NCBI GenBank assembly: GCA_023451825.1
Contig: JAEXYA010000024.1
Coordinates: 1-64,000 of the forward strand
Length of the DNA stretch: 64,000 bases
Direction of reading: 5' to 3'
Source of the DNA: Pseudomonadota bacterium
GTDB lineage: Bacteria > Pseudomonadota > Alphaproteobacteria > Rhizobiales > Xanthobacteraceae
Below, in pieces: positions 26,324 to 35,721 of this stretch; the stretch's first letter is position 1, and each line of letters opens with the position of its first letter. Under the pieces are notes generated by a model. That model was given only the letters and a program-made list of their open reading frames with translations, did not search any database and was not told where the DNA came from. The translations under genes were made by a program, and so were the position numbers.

Positions 26324-27985
26324 ATGAGTATTGCCGATCAGAACGACAATACCGGCCCTGCGTCCGCCGCCGAGGCGCGCGATCGCTACCGTATGCTGTT
26401 CGAGGCCATGGACGAAGGCTTCTGCATCATCGAGTTCTTCGATGGCCCGCATGGCCCGTTGAGCGACTACATCCACATCGAAGCCAACGCCGCCTATGCG
26501 CGGCATACCGGCATCCCCAATGTTGTCGGCCAGAAGCTCCGCGAGATGGTCGGCGACGAAGCCGATGGATGGGTCGAACGCTACGGCAGCGTGCTACGCA
26601 CCGGCAATGTCATTCGCTTTCAACGCGAATTGGTCGCTACGGGCCGCCATCTCGAAGTGAGCTCATTCCGCATCGGAAATTTCGAGGATCGCCAGGTCGC
26701 GGTCTTGTTCAAGGACATCACCGATCGCGTCCGCGTCGAGGCGGCACAGAAGCACCTTCAGGAGACGCTGGAGACACGTATCGCCGAGGCGTTGTCCGAG
26801 CGGGAAAAGGTCGAAGGCGCCCTGCGACAAGCGCAGAAAATGGAGGCCGTCGGCCAACTCACCGGCGGACTTGCCCACGACTTCAATAACCTGCTCGCCG
26901 GCATCTCAGGTGCCTTCGAGATGATCAATGCACGGCTCGCCCAGGGCCGACACGGCGACGTCGAGAAATATCTGGCGGCCGGGCAAGGCGCCACGCGACG
27001 CGCTGCGGCGCTGACCCATCGCCTGCTCGCCTTCTCGCGGCAGCAGACGCTGAGTCCGCGGCCGCTGGTGGTGAACCGGCTGCTGCCGGATTTCGCCGAA
27101 CTGGTCCGCCGCACGGTCGGTCCGGCGATCGAGGTGGAAACCATCGGTGCGGCCAGTCTCTGGACCACGCTGGTGGATGCCAACCAGCTCGAAAACGCGC
27201 TGCTCAACCTCTGCATCAACGCCCGCGATGCCATGCCCGATGGCGGCAAGATCACCATCGAGACCGGCAATCGCTGGCTCGATGAGCGCGGCGCCCGCGA
27301 GCGCGGACTCGACGCCGGCCAATATATCAGCGTCTGCGTGAGCGACACCGGCACCGGGATCGAGAAGGTCAATCTGGAGCGTGTGTTCGACCCGTTCTTC
27401 ACCACCAAGCCGATTGGCCAAGGCACCGGACTGGGCCTGTCCATGGTCTATGGATTTGCACGGCAGAGCCACGGCTATGTCCGCATCTATTCGGAAGTCG
27501 ATCAGGGCACGATGGTGTGCATCTATCTTCCGCGCTTCCATGGCGAGGAAGACGTCAGCAGCGAAACGCTGAATGCGGAGCTGATCGAGACCGGCTCAGG
27601 AAAGACCGTGCTGGTGATCGACGATGAGCCCACGGTGCGGATGCTGGTCACCGACGCGCTGTCCGATCTCGGCCATGCCTGCCTCGAAGCAGGTGACGGC
27701 CCTTCCGGGCTCAAGTTTCTGGAGTCCGATGCATCGATTGATCTGCTGATCACCGATGTCGGCCTGCCCGGCGGTATGAACGGGCGTCAGATTGCCGAGG
27801 CAGCTCGACGGCTGCGGCCAAGCCTGCAGATACTGTTCATTACGGGCTATGCGGAGAACGCCGTACTCAATCACGGCCATATCGAACGCGGAATGGAAGT
27901 GCTGACCAAGCCTTTTGCGGTGGACGATCTGGTCCGGCGGGTCAGCCGCCTGCTGCAAAGCGATCAGCAGGATGATCAGGCCTGA
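26324..27985 (+). CDS. PAS-domain hybrid sensor histidine kinase
   Basis: The 553-aa soluble protein has a PAS domain (about 20-135, MLFEAMDEGFCIIE), a short coiled coil, a HisKA domain with His185 (GGLAHDFNNLLAGI), a HATPase domain (CINARDAMPDGG; FTTKPIGQGTGLGLS) and a C-terminal receiver (VLVIDDEPTVRMLV; LLITDVGLPGG). This architecture is common in rhizobia. It follows the bacteriophytochrome by 36 bp on the same strand and may be part of the same signalling chain. Confidence 0.93.
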   Translation: MSIADQNDNTGPASAAEARDRYRMLFEAMDEGFCIIEFFDGPHGPLSDYIHIEANAAYARHTGIPNVVGQKLREMVGDEADGWVERYGSVLRTGNVIRFQRELVATGRHLEVSSFRIGNFEDRQVAVLFKDITDRVRVEAAQKHLQETLETRIAEALSEREKVEGALRQAQKMEAVGQLTGGLAHDFNNLLAGISGAFEMINARLAQGRHGDVEKYLAAGQGATRRAAALTHRLLAFSRQQTLSPRPLVVNRLLPDFAELVRRTVGPAIEVETIGAASLWTTLVDANQLENALLNLCINARDAMPDGGKITIETGNRWLDERGARERGLDAGQYISVCVSDTGTGIEKVNLERVFDPFFTTKPIGQGTGLGLSMVYGFARQSHGYVRIYSEVDQGTMVCIYLPRFHGEEDVSSETLNAELIETGSGKTVLVIDDEPTVRMLVTDALSDLGHACLEAGDGPSGLKFLESDASIDLLITDVGLPGGMNGRQIAEAARRLRPSLQILFITGYAENAVLNHGHIERGMEVLTKPFAVDDLVRRVSRLLQSDQQDDQA

Positions 27986-27991
27986 TAGCGC

Positions 27992-28174
27992 TCAGTGCAG
28001 GACGGCATGGGCCGTTGGCGCTTCTGCGGCGCGCGCTGCAACCAGTTGCGCCTTCAGTTCGGCCAGTTCGGTTTCCAACTGGCGGTTGACCATGATGAGC
28101 GCGCCGACGACGCCGCGGGTATCGCCGTGGCAGGCGGCAACAAGGTCATCGATTTCGGAATCGAGTTGGGTCAC
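27992..28174 (-). CDS. 60-aa helical small protein
   Basis: The GTG start at 28174 has AGGAGA six bases upstream, a strong ribosome binding site. The product (MTQLDSEIDDLVAACHGDTRGVV... then NRQLETELAELKAQLVAARAAEA) is acidic and probably forms two helices, the second a coiled coil. It is convergent with the hybrid kinase, stops 6 bp from it, and has no recognised family. Confidence 0.65.
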   Translation of the reverse strand: MTQLDSEIDDLVAACHGDTRGVVGALIMVNRQLETELAELKAQLVAARAAEAPTAHAVLH

Positions 28175-28476
28175 AAAAAATCTCCTGCCACGCTTTCGGA
28201 TGGCTTCAATAATCGAGGAGGTCTTGCATCAATATTAAACAATACCGGAGTCGTCCGACTTTTTATGAGCGTGCATGATTACCGGTTAAGAGCCTCTTTC
28301 CGGGGCTGCAGAATCCACAGGCGACTTTCTGCGATCACGGCGCACGTCCCAACCCACCGCTTGGCCAGGGTTGTGGCAATAATCCGATATCTACCAGAGA
28401 TTTAGCGGCGATTTCGCATCGCACTTGGACAGCGCCTCCGCGCCGGGACGACCGACACGGAGGCGAAATATTTTCG
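28175..28476. other. intergenic region without a recognised gene
   Basis: It holds the promoter region of the 60-aa gene and the sequence after the aldo/keto reductase. I see no terminator with a T-run, no RNA gene and no coding frame. Confidence 0.5.
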
Positions 28477-29457
28477 CTAACCGAAGCCAGCCACCGCATG
28501 GGGAACGTAAGGCGCCTCCAGCGACGCGATCTCGTCCGCGGTCAATTTGAGCGACAGCGCCGCCACCGCATCGGTCAGATGAGCCGGCTTGGAGGCCCCG
28601 ATGATCGGCGAAGTGATGCCCGGCTTCTGCAGCAGCCAGGCCATGGCTACCTGCGCCTGCGGGACGCCGCGCGCTTTAGCGACGGCGGCGACCTGTTCGA
28701 CGATCTTGCGGTCGGCTTGCTCGGCCTGGACATAGAGCCCCTTGCCGAACTCGTCGGTCTTCTGGCGTTCGCTGGTTTCGTCCCAGGCTCGGGTCAGGCG
28801 GCCGCGGGCAAGCGGACTCCACGGCATGACGGCGATGCCCTGATCGGCGCAGAAGGGCAGCATCTCACGCTCTTCCTCGCGATTGAGCAGATTGACGTGG
28901 TTCTGCATGCTGATGAACTGGGTCCAGCCATTGAGACGCGAGGTATAGACCGCCTTGGCGAACTGCCATGTATACATGCTGGAGGCGCCGATATAGCGCG
29001 CCTTGCCGGCCTTCACGACATCATGCAACGCCTCCATCGTCTCCTCGATGGGCGTCTTCTTGTCGAGGCGGTGGATCTGATAGAGATCGACATAGTCGGT
29101 GCCCAGCCGGCGCAGCGAATGATCGATCTCGGTCATGATCGCCTTGCGCGACAGGCCGCCACCATTCGGCCCCGGGCGCATGCGGTTGAAGACCTTGGTG
29201 GCAATGACGACGTCATCCCGCTTGGCAAAGTCCTTCAGGGCACGGCCGACGATCTCTTCCGACGTACCGTCGGAATAGACATTCGCGGTGTCGAAGAAGT
29301 TGATGCCGAGCTCCATGGCCTGCTTGATCAGCGGCCGGCTGTTCTCCTCGTCCAGCGTCCAGGCATGCGACCCGCGATCAGAGATGCCGAAGGTCATGCA
29401 GCCCAGGCAGAGTTTTGAGACTTCGAGGCCGGTATTTCCGAATTGGACGTAATCCAC
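28477..29457 (-). CDS. aldo/keto reductase
   Basis: An NADPH-dependent oxidoreductase of 326 aa with the AKR barrel. Catalytic Asp and Tyr lie in NFFDTANVYSDG (residues near 53-64), the Lys in VVIATKV, and the His in YQIHRLD. The C-terminal cofactor motif is SPIIGASKP. It belongs to the group close to Tas/YghZ-like reductases acting on sugar or carbonyl compounds; the substrate is unknown. It lies 19 bp after the SDR gene in the same direction, so the two probably form an operon. Confidence 0.92.
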   Translation of the reverse strand: MDYVQFGNTGLEVSKLCLGCMTFGISDRGSHAWTLDEENSRPLIKQAMELGINFFDTANVYSDGTSEEIVGRALKDFAKRDDVVIATKVFNRMRPGPNGGGLSRKAIMTEIDHSLRRLGTDYVDLYQIHRLDKKTPIEETMEALHDVVKAGKARYIGASSMYTWQFAKAVYTSRLNGWTQFISMQNHVNLLNREEEREMLPFCADQGIAVMPWSPLARGRLTRAWDETSERQKTDEFGKGLYVQAEQADRKIVEQVAAVAKARGVPQAQVAMAWLLQKPGITSPIIGASKPAHLTDAVAALSLKLTADEIASLEAPYVPHAVAGFG

Positions 29458-29476
29458 GCGTTCACTCCCTGATTGA

Positions 29477-30328
29477 TTATTTGGTCTTCACGAATTCGGC
29501 GAAAGCATCCGCATAATCGGGATGCCATCGCGACAGCGCCGGGCGGTTCTCGACGACATCGCCGATCGCCCACAGCATGCGCCGTTCATCGAGCGCGCGC
29601 GGCACGTCATTGTCGGGACAGAGGATATAGAAGTCACCCGCCGCGATCCGTTGCATCATGAATGCGACCGTCTGCTCCGGCGTCCATGCAGCATCAGGCT
29701 TCTCCTTGCGATCGCCAGCTGTGAGGCCGGTGAAGACGAAGCCCGGGATCAGCAGATGCGCGGTCACCTGACAGCCATCCGTGTTGCGCAGCTCATGCGA
29801 CAAGGCCTCCGTATAGGCCTTCACGCCGGCCTTGGAGACATTGTAAGCGGGATTGCCCGGCGGCGTGGTGATGCCCTGCTTGGAACCGGTATTGATGATG
29901 AGGCCTGGCTTCATCCCGGCAATCATGTTGGGCGCGAAAGCCTGGCAGCCATTGACGACGCCCCACAGGTTGACGCCGATCAAGCGCTCCCAATTGTCGC
30001 GCGGGCCGAGCGCCGAAGTTGGCACCTGGATGCCGGCATTGTTCATTAAAACGTCGCAGCCGCCAAAGCGCTGCTGAACCTCCGTAGCGAGCTTCGACAT
30101 CGCAGCGAGATCGCTGACATCGACATTCGCCGTCATGACATCGTCACGGCGCCCCGCGGCGGCGGCAGTGATCCTGTCCGCAGCATCTTTCAAGCGGTCA
30201 TCGCCAATATCCACGATGCAGATGCGGAGGCCCAGCTTGGCGAATTCAACCGCTGCGGCGAGGCCGATACCTGACGCGCCTCCGGTGATGACGGCGACCG
30301 AGCCGGCGGACAAAGCGGGATGGGTCAT
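29477..30328 (-). CDS. short-chain dehydrogenase/reductase
   Basis: An SDR of 283 aa. The nucleotide-binding motif is TGGASGIG (about 15-22), NNAG is present, and the catalytic YxxxK is YNVSK, preceded by Ser in NTGSKQG. Asp after beta-2 (CIVDIGDD) suggests NAD(H). The C-terminal extension (NDVPRALDERRMLWAIGDVVENRPALSRW) is longer than in the shortest members. It is upstream of the aldo/keto reductase in a likely two-gene unit near the regulator at 30433. Confidence 0.92.
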   Translation of the reverse strand: MTHPALSAGSVAVITGGASGIGLAAAVEFAKLGLRICIVDIGDDRLKDAADRITAAAAGRRDDVMTANVDVSDLAAMSKLATEVQQRFGGCDVLMNNAGIQVPTSALGPRDNWERLIGVNLWGVVNGCQAFAPNMIAGMKPGLIINTGSKQGITTPPGNPAYNVSKAGVKAYTEALSHELRNTDGCQVTAHLLIPGFVFTGLTAGDRKEKPDAAWTPEQTVAFMMQRIAAGDFYILCPDNDVPRALDERRMLWAIGDVVENRPALSRWHPDYADAFAEFVKTK

Positions 30329-30432
30329 GGGATCCTCCTGAATTCGCGTCGGGGTCTTTGCCTATATCATTGCTTCGACCCGTCACAGGTCACATCATCG
30401 CCAGCGCAGCCCCGTCACCCGCTTCTGCATGG

Positions 30433-31512
30433 CTATGGCTTCTTGCCGTGAAAAACCTCGTTCACGGACTTGATCATCCCGGTGTCCGCTTCGGCATAGC
30501 CCGGCAGCTTGACCAGCGCGTCGCGAAACTCGGTGCCGCGCAGTACGGCAAGAATGTGCTTCATCGGCTCCTGCTCCAGCAGCGTCTCGCGGCAGACGAA
30601 ATAATAGTCCTCCGTCAACAAACGCACGAAATCGAGTCCGAACTGCCGTGCGGCGGCCTCGACGCCAAAGGCCACATCGGCCATGTCGCTCGCCACATAG
30701 GCCGCGACGGCAGCATGGGTGAACTCCACCTGCTCATAGCCATTGATGCGCTCCGGCGCGATCTTGTGCTGACGCAGGATCTGGTCGAACAGCAGACCCG
30801 TGCCGGAATCCTGATCGCGATTGACGAAGCGGATGGCGGGATTGACGAGAGCTTCCATCGAGCTGATGCGCAGCGGGTTGCCGGGCTTGACCATCAAACC
30901 CATCTCGCGGGTCGCAAAGCCGATCACGCGATGGATACGATTGTCGAGCCAATCCTTGCAGGCAAGGACGCTCTGCTTGCGGAGATCCCCGCGCGGCAGG
31001 TGAACGCCCGCGAGATCGCAGGTATCATGCGCCAGAGAGACCAGCGAGGTCTGATTGCCGACATAGCGAAGATCGATGCCGACACCCGCCGTCGTGTTGA
31101 GCATCTCCCGCAGCTTCGAGACGGCAAAGCCATGGCTGGCATGCACGCGAACGATCGCGGGATGACCGGGCAAAAACTCCTTCAGCTCCGTCGCGAGCTC
31201 CTGTGCAAGATTCTCCAGCTGCGGACCAAGCCGCGCTTCCATTCGCTCACCGGCCCATACGAGTTTCTCGCCGAATGCCGTGAGACGCGTGCCTTTGCCC
31301 TTGCTGCGTTCCACCACCGGCGTACCGAAGAAGGCTGACCAATCATTCACCAAGCTCCACGCATGGCGATAGGACATGTGGTGTCGGCTCGCGGCGACGG
31401 TGATCTTTCCGGTCTCGCTGATGTCCTTGAGGAAGCTGAGCATCACGGCTGCCGGCTGCCGTGAACCTGGTTTGCGAAACCGCCAGACGGTTTCGATATC
31501 GATGCGCATCAC
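30433..31512 (-). CDS. transcriptional regulator: ModE/LysR-type HTH fused to a periplasmic-binding-protein domain
   Basis: The 359-aa protein has an N-terminal winged helix of ModE type (about 20-90: LSFLKDISETGKITVAASRHHMSYRHAWSLVNDW, ERSKGKGTRLTAFGEKLV). It has no TOBE domain. Instead the C-terminal 230 residues form a substrate-binding domain (DLAGVHLP, NRDQDSGTGLLFDQ, DMADVAFGVEAAA), as in molybdate-like or PBP-type sensors. It is divergent from the broken aldehyde dehydrogenase gene. The perfect inverted repeat at 31533-31556 lies just upstream. It probably controls this catabolic region in response to a small ligand. Confidence 0.88.
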   Translation of the reverse strand: MMRIDIETVWRFRKPGSRQPAAVMLSFLKDISETGKITVAASRHHMSYRHAWSLVNDWSAFFGTPVVERSKGKGTRLTAFGEKLVWAGERMEARLGPQLENLAQELATELKEFLPGHPAIVRVHASHGFAVSKLREMLNTTAGVGIDLRYVGNQTSLVSLAHDTCDLAGVHLPRGDLRKQSVLACKDWLDNRIHRVIGFATREMGLMVKPGNPLRISSMEALVNPAIRFVNRDQDSGTGLLFDQILRQHKIAPERINGYEQVEFTHAAVAAYVASDMADVAFGVEAAARQFGLDFVRLLTEDYYFVCRETLLEQEPMKHILAVLRGTEFRDALVKLPGYAEADTGMIKSVNEVFHGKKP

Positions 31513-31532
31513 CTGCCCTTGAACCTGTGTCG

Positions 31533-31556
31533 AGATATGTTCGGAAGTTCATATCT
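31533..31556. promoter_or_regulatory. perfect inverted repeat, candidate operator
   Basis: AGATATG (31533-31539) and CATATCT (31550-31556) are exact complements around a 10-base spacer. The site lies 21 bp from the regulator start and 83 bp before the aldehyde dehydrogenase start. Its position in the divergent promoter region suits binding by the regulator at 30433. Confidence 0.5.
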
Positions 31557-31638
31557 GCGACCATTCTTTGTCTCTCGTTATCATATTTACTGTCGTTGTC
31601 CGCCCTGATCCGATCCGTGGCATACCAGGGAGAACCTC

Positions 31639-33116
31639 ATGCAGACGATTTCAAAGACCGAACTCGCGTCCACCACTGAGCTGCCGCGCAAGCGCCTGCT
31701 GATCGACGGACAACAAGTCGAACCGCTCTCCGGGCGCTACTTCGATGTGCTCAATCCCGCCACCGGCGAAATAATTGCTGTGGTCGCCGAGGCCGATGCC
31801 GCCGATATCGACCGCGCCGTCATCGCCGCCCGCAAAGCTTTCGAAGGCCCGTGGGGCCGCATGCGCGCTTCGGATCGCGGCTTGGTGCTGCAACGCTTCG
31901 CGCAACTGCTGGAGGATCACGCTGAGGAACTGATCGCGCTGGAAAGCCTCGACGCCGGCAAGCCGCTGGCCGCGGTAAAGCGCCAGGACTTGCCTGCCGC
32001 GATCGATACGCTGCGCTACTATGCCGGCTGGGCCGACAAGATCAGCGGTCAGGTCATCTCCACGCGGCCGGACGCGCTGACCTATACGGTGCGCGAACCC
32101 ATCGGTGTCGTCGGCGCCATCGTGCCGTGGAATTTCCCGTTGATGATCGGCATGTGGAAGATCGCCCCCGCCCTCGCCTGCGGCTGCACCGTGGTGCTGA
32201 AGCCCGCGGAGATCACCCCGCTCTCCGCGCTGCGGGTGGGCGAGTTGGCGCTGGAAGCCGGCCTGCCGCCGGGCGCGCTCAATATCGTGCCGGGCCATGG
32301 CAGGACAGCCGGACGCGCCATCGTCGATCATCCGGATATCGACAAGGTGACTTTCACCGGCTCTCCCAATGTCGGACGCGAAATTCTGGCTGGCGCTGCG
32401 GGCAATCTCAAGCGCGTCACGCTCGAACTCGGCGGCAAATCCGCCAATGTCATCTTTGGTGATGCCGACTTGGATGCGGCGACCAAGGCCGCGGCGTCGG
32501 GCATCTTCTTCAATTCCGGACAAGTCTGCTCGGCTGGCTCCCGTGTTCTCGCCCATGCCTCCGTCTATGACGAAGTGGTCGAGCGCCTCACCGCCCGCGC
32601 CCGCGCGATCAAGGTCGGCGATCCCCGCGACGCCGGCGTCAGCATGGGCCCGATCGTCTCGCAACTGCAGATGAAGCGCGTGCTCGACTATATCGACATC
32701 GGCACCCAAGAAGGCGCGCGCGTTGCCACCGGCGGCGAGCAGATCGGCGATCGCGGCTATTTCGTCGCGCCGACCGTCTTCGCCAATGTCGAGCACGACA
32801 TGCGGATCTCGCAGGAGGAAATCTTCGGCCCCGTCGTCAGCGTCGTCCGTTTCGACGACGAAGCGGATGCAATCCGCAAGACCAACGGGACCAAATATAG
32901 TCTGGCGGCCGTGTGTGGAGCCAGGATATCGGTCGGGTGCAGCGCTTTGCCCGACAGGTGAAGGCCGGCACAGTGTGGATCAATACCTATGGTTATACCG
33001 ACGTTCGACTGCCCTGGGGCGGATCGCGCGATTCCGGCTTCGGACGCGAACATGGCGAAGCAGCCCTGGAGAATTTTACAGAGCCGAAGGCGGTGTGGAT
33101 GAACCTGAACGTCTGA
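31639..33116 (+). pseudogene. aldehyde dehydrogenase, broken by a one-base frameshift
   Basis: An NAD(P)-dependent aldehyde dehydrogenase. The first frame codes 440 aa with the NAD-site VPWNFP (Asn165), base Glu263 (LELGGKS) and nucleophile Cys297 (GQVCSAG). Family sequence stops after YSLAA, near base 32910. It resumes in another frame at a GTG at 32913 (VWSQDIGRVQRFARQ) and runs to a stop at 33116. One missing base in the Gly codon (GCCGTGTGTGG for an expected GCCGGTGTGTGG) explains it. Repaired, the protein would be 492 aa, the normal length. Lost without repair are the C-terminal oligomerisation and substrate-tunnel segments. A sequencing error is possible. Confidence 0.88.
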
Positions 33117-33211
33117 GGCGGACATCGCTGCAGCGCGCAAAAGCGGGTTGATCGATATATTCTTACGGATATAACGATTGTGTAAATAACCGGTCTTTGC
33201 GTGAGTTGTCC

Positions 33212-33925
33212 ATGAACCGTCACCGGCGCTCTGCCGTCGCTTTGCGCCATGTGGCGTTCGAGGATCTCGGCCTGCTCTCGTCCGTGCTGGACCGCGCAGG
33301 CTGGGATGTCTCCTTTTGCGAGGCCGCCATCGATGACCTCAACCATCCGTCGATCGAGAATGCCGACCTGCTGATCGTGCTCGGTGGTCCCATCGGGGTC
33401 TATGACGCCGAAGCCTATCCATTCCTCACCCGCGAAATCCAACTGCTGGAACGTCGTCTCAAGCAGGACCGCCCGACTCTCGGCATCTGTCTCGGTGCAC
33501 AACTCATGGCCCGTGCGCTTGGCGCTCGCGTCTATGCCGGCGCCACCAAGGAAATTGGCTGGGGTAAAATCGACCTGACAGAACAAGGTGCGGCGACTTG
33601 CCTCGCACCACTCGCTGAAGATGGCGCCGCCGTATTGCACTGGCACGGCGACACGTTCGACCTCCCCAATGGCGCCATGCGGCTTGCGTCAAACGCGCAT
33701 TATGAAAACCAAGCATTCTCTTACGGCCGCAATGCACTGGCGCTTCAGTTTCATCTTGAAGCGGACCCGCGGCAGCTTGAGGAATGGTATGTCGGCCACG
33801 CCCTTGAACTGTCGGCGGCCGGTATTGCCGTGACGGAATTGCGCAAAGCAACCGCATCAGTCGCGCCGCAGTTGCAGGATCGGGCAAGCCGCATTTTCGG
33901 ACGCTGGGTCCACGCGCTCGATTAA
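33212..33925 (+). CDS. class I glutamine amidotransferase-like protein
   Basis: A 237-aa GATase1 domain protein (GMP-synthase-type glutaminase). The nucleophile elbow is GICLGAQ with Cys93, the His is in LALQFHLEAD, and a following Glu completes the triad. It is a stand-alone glutaminase with no synthetase partner nearby; such proteins often act on gamma-glutamyl compounds. Start at the ATG 33212 (MNRHRR). It lies between two aldehyde dehydrogenase genes on the same strand. The puuD-puuC-like pairing of glutaminase and aldehyde dehydrogenase in polyamine catabolism is one possible parallel, not shown here. Confidence 0.85.
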   Translation: MNRHRRSAVALRHVAFEDLGLLSSVLDRAGWDVSFCEAAIDDLNHPSIENADLLIVLGGPIGVYDAEAYPFLTREIQLLERRLKQDRPTLGICLGAQLMARALGARVYAGATKEIGWGKIDLTEQGAATCLAPLAEDGAAVLHWHGDTFDLPNGAMRLASNAHYENQAFSYGRNALALQFHLEADPRQLEEWYVGHALELSAAGIAVTELRKATASVAPQLQDRASRIFGRWVHALD

Positions 33926-34075
33926 ACGGTCCAGACGACAATTCACGCTGATGAATTGCGCACGTAGACCTCCTATGCAGAGTGGCCGGTGTTCCGCAGC
34001 TTTACCCGTGTGGCGGAAACGATATATTCCGCGCGCCACTACGGCAGAAAAATTCAGAGCTCCGGGAGGATCATC

Positions 34076-35569
34076 ATGGGCTTGATGCAGCCAATCTCCG
34101 CCACCTCGCACCCTTACGCGAACGGCTCCTACAAGCAGATGCTGATCGACGGCAAATGGGTCGATGCGCAGTCCGGCAAGAAGTTCGAGACGCACAACCC
34201 GGCCACCGGCGAACTGCTCGCCACCGTTGCCGAAGGCGATGCGAAGGATATCGACCTCGCTGTCGCTGCTGCCCGTCGCGCGTTCGAAGGTCCGTGGGCC
34301 AAGGTCAAGCCGTTCGAGCGCCAGGCGTTGCTGCTGAAATTCGCCGATCTCGTCGAAAAGCATTTTGACGAACTCGCGCTGCTCGACACGCTCGACATGG
34401 GCGCCCCGGTCAGCCGCACATTTGCCGGCAAGCAGCGCATCCTCGGCATGCTGCGCTTCTATGCCGGCCAGGCCACGCTGATCTATGGCGAGACCATCGA
34501 GAACTCGCTGCCAGGTCAGATCTTCTCCTACACTCTGAAAGAGCCGGTCGGCGTCGTCGGCGCCATCATCCCGTGGAATTCGCCGCTTAGCGCCAGCGTG
34601 TGGAAGATCGGCCCCGCCATCGCCACCGGCTGCACCGTCGTGCTGAAGCCCGCTGAAGAAGCGCCGCTCACCTCGCTGCGTCTTGGTGAACTCGCGCTCG
34701 AGGCCGGCTTCCCGGCTGGCGTGATCAATGTCGTTCCCGGCTATGGCGAGACTGCAGGTGCTGCGCTGTCCTCGCACCAGGACGTCAACAAGGTCGCCTT
34801 CACCGGTTCGCATTTCACCGGCCAGTCGATCATCCGCGCCTCCGCCGGCAACCTCAAGCGCGTGTCGCTGGAGCTCGGCGGCAAGTCGCCGAACATCGTG
34901 TTCGCCGACGCCGATCTCGACGCAGCCGTTCCCGGCGCTGCCATGGCGGTATTCGCAAATTCCGGCCAGATCTGCAGCGCCGGCACCCGCCTGTTCGTGG
35001 AAAAGAAGATCTATAACGAATTCGTCGGCAAGGTCGCCGAATTCGCCAAGAAGCTGAAGGTCGGCAACGGCGTCGATCCCTCGATCCAGCTCGGGCCGCT
35101 GATCTCCAAGGAACAGTTCGACCGCGTCTCAGGCTATCTGACCACCGGCGCAGGCGAAGGTGCGAAGGCTTTGGCCGGCGGCGGTCTCATGACCGACGGC
35201 GATCTCGCCAAGGGCTTCTTCGTGCAGCCGACGGTGTTCGCTGACGTGCAAGACGGCATGAAGATCGCGCAGGAAGAAATCTTCGGCCCGGTGATCTCGG
35301 CCATCGCCTTCGAGGAGATGGACGATCTCGTTGCCCGCGCGAATAACACCATGTTCGGCCTCGGCAGCGGCGTCTGGACCAAGGATGTCAGCAAAGCACA
35401 TCGCCTCGCCAAGGCCCTGCAGGCCGGTTCGGTGTGGATCAATTGCTACCAGGCAATGGATCCGGCAGTGCCGTTCGGCGGCTACAAGATGAGCGGCTAC
35501 GGCCGCGAGTCCGGCGTCCATCACATCGACGAGTATCTCAACGTGAAGTCGGTGTGGATCAACACCTGA
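34076..35569 (+). CDS. aldehyde dehydrogenase
   Basis: An intact 497-aa NAD(P)-dependent aldehyde dehydrogenase. It has Asn168 (IPWNSP), Glu266 (LELGGKS) and nucleophile Cys300 (GQICSAG), with the C-terminal oligomerisation strand (MSGYGRESG, EYLNVKSVW). GGGAGGA lies 8 bases before the ATG at 34076; the frame is open to 33989 without a better start. It is a distant paralogue of the broken enzyme at 31639 and might replace its function. A strong terminator follows. Confidence 0.95.
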   Translation: MGLMQPISATSHPYANGSYKQMLIDGKWVDAQSGKKFETHNPATGELLATVAEGDAKDIDLAVAAARRAFEGPWAKVKPFERQALLLKFADLVEKHFDELALLDTLDMGAPVSRTFAGKQRILGMLRFYAGQATLIYGETIENSLPGQIFSYTLKEPVGVVGAIIPWNSPLSASVWKIGPAIATGCTVVLKPAEEAPLTSLRLGELALEAGFPAGVINVVPGYGETAGAALSSHQDVNKVAFTGSHFTGQSIIRASAGNLKRVSLELGGKSPNIVFADADLDAAVPGAAMAVFANSGQICSAGTRLFVEKKIYNEFVGKVAEFAKKLKVGNGVDPSIQLGPLISKEQFDRVSGYLTTGAGEGAKALAGGGLMTDGDLAKGFFVQPTVFADVQDGMKIAQEEIFGPVISAIAFEEMDDLVARANNTMFGLGSGVWTKDVSKAHRLAKALQAGSVWINCYQAMDPAVPFGGYKMSGYGRESGVHHIDEYLNVKSVWINT

Positions 35570-35592
35570 TCCTCGTTCAAGAAACATGAAAG

Positions 35593-35620
35593 GGCGCGGA
35601 GCCAAGCTCCGCGCCTTTTT
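35593..35620 (+). terminator. rho-independent terminator of the aldehyde dehydrogenase gene
   Basis: GGCGCGGAGC and GCTCCGCGCC pair across a 3-base loop and run into a T-run starting at 35616. Confidence 0.88.
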
Positions 35621-35630
35621 TATTTGGATT

Positions 35631-35717
35631 GTAGGGTGGGCAAAGCGAAGCGTGCCCACCATCAACTACTCAGCAAATGAAGGTGGGCACGTCGCTTCGC
35701 GCCTTTGCCCACCCTAC
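35631..35717. repeat. dispersed palindrome, family A, diverged copy 2
   Basis: GTAGGGTGGGCAAAGCG at the left pairs with the complementary end at 35717. The inner arms GCGTGCCCACC and GGTGGGCAC also pair. It has the same layout as the copies at 3150 and 57399 but differs in sequence. Confidence 0.75.
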
Positions 35718-35721
35718 ATGC

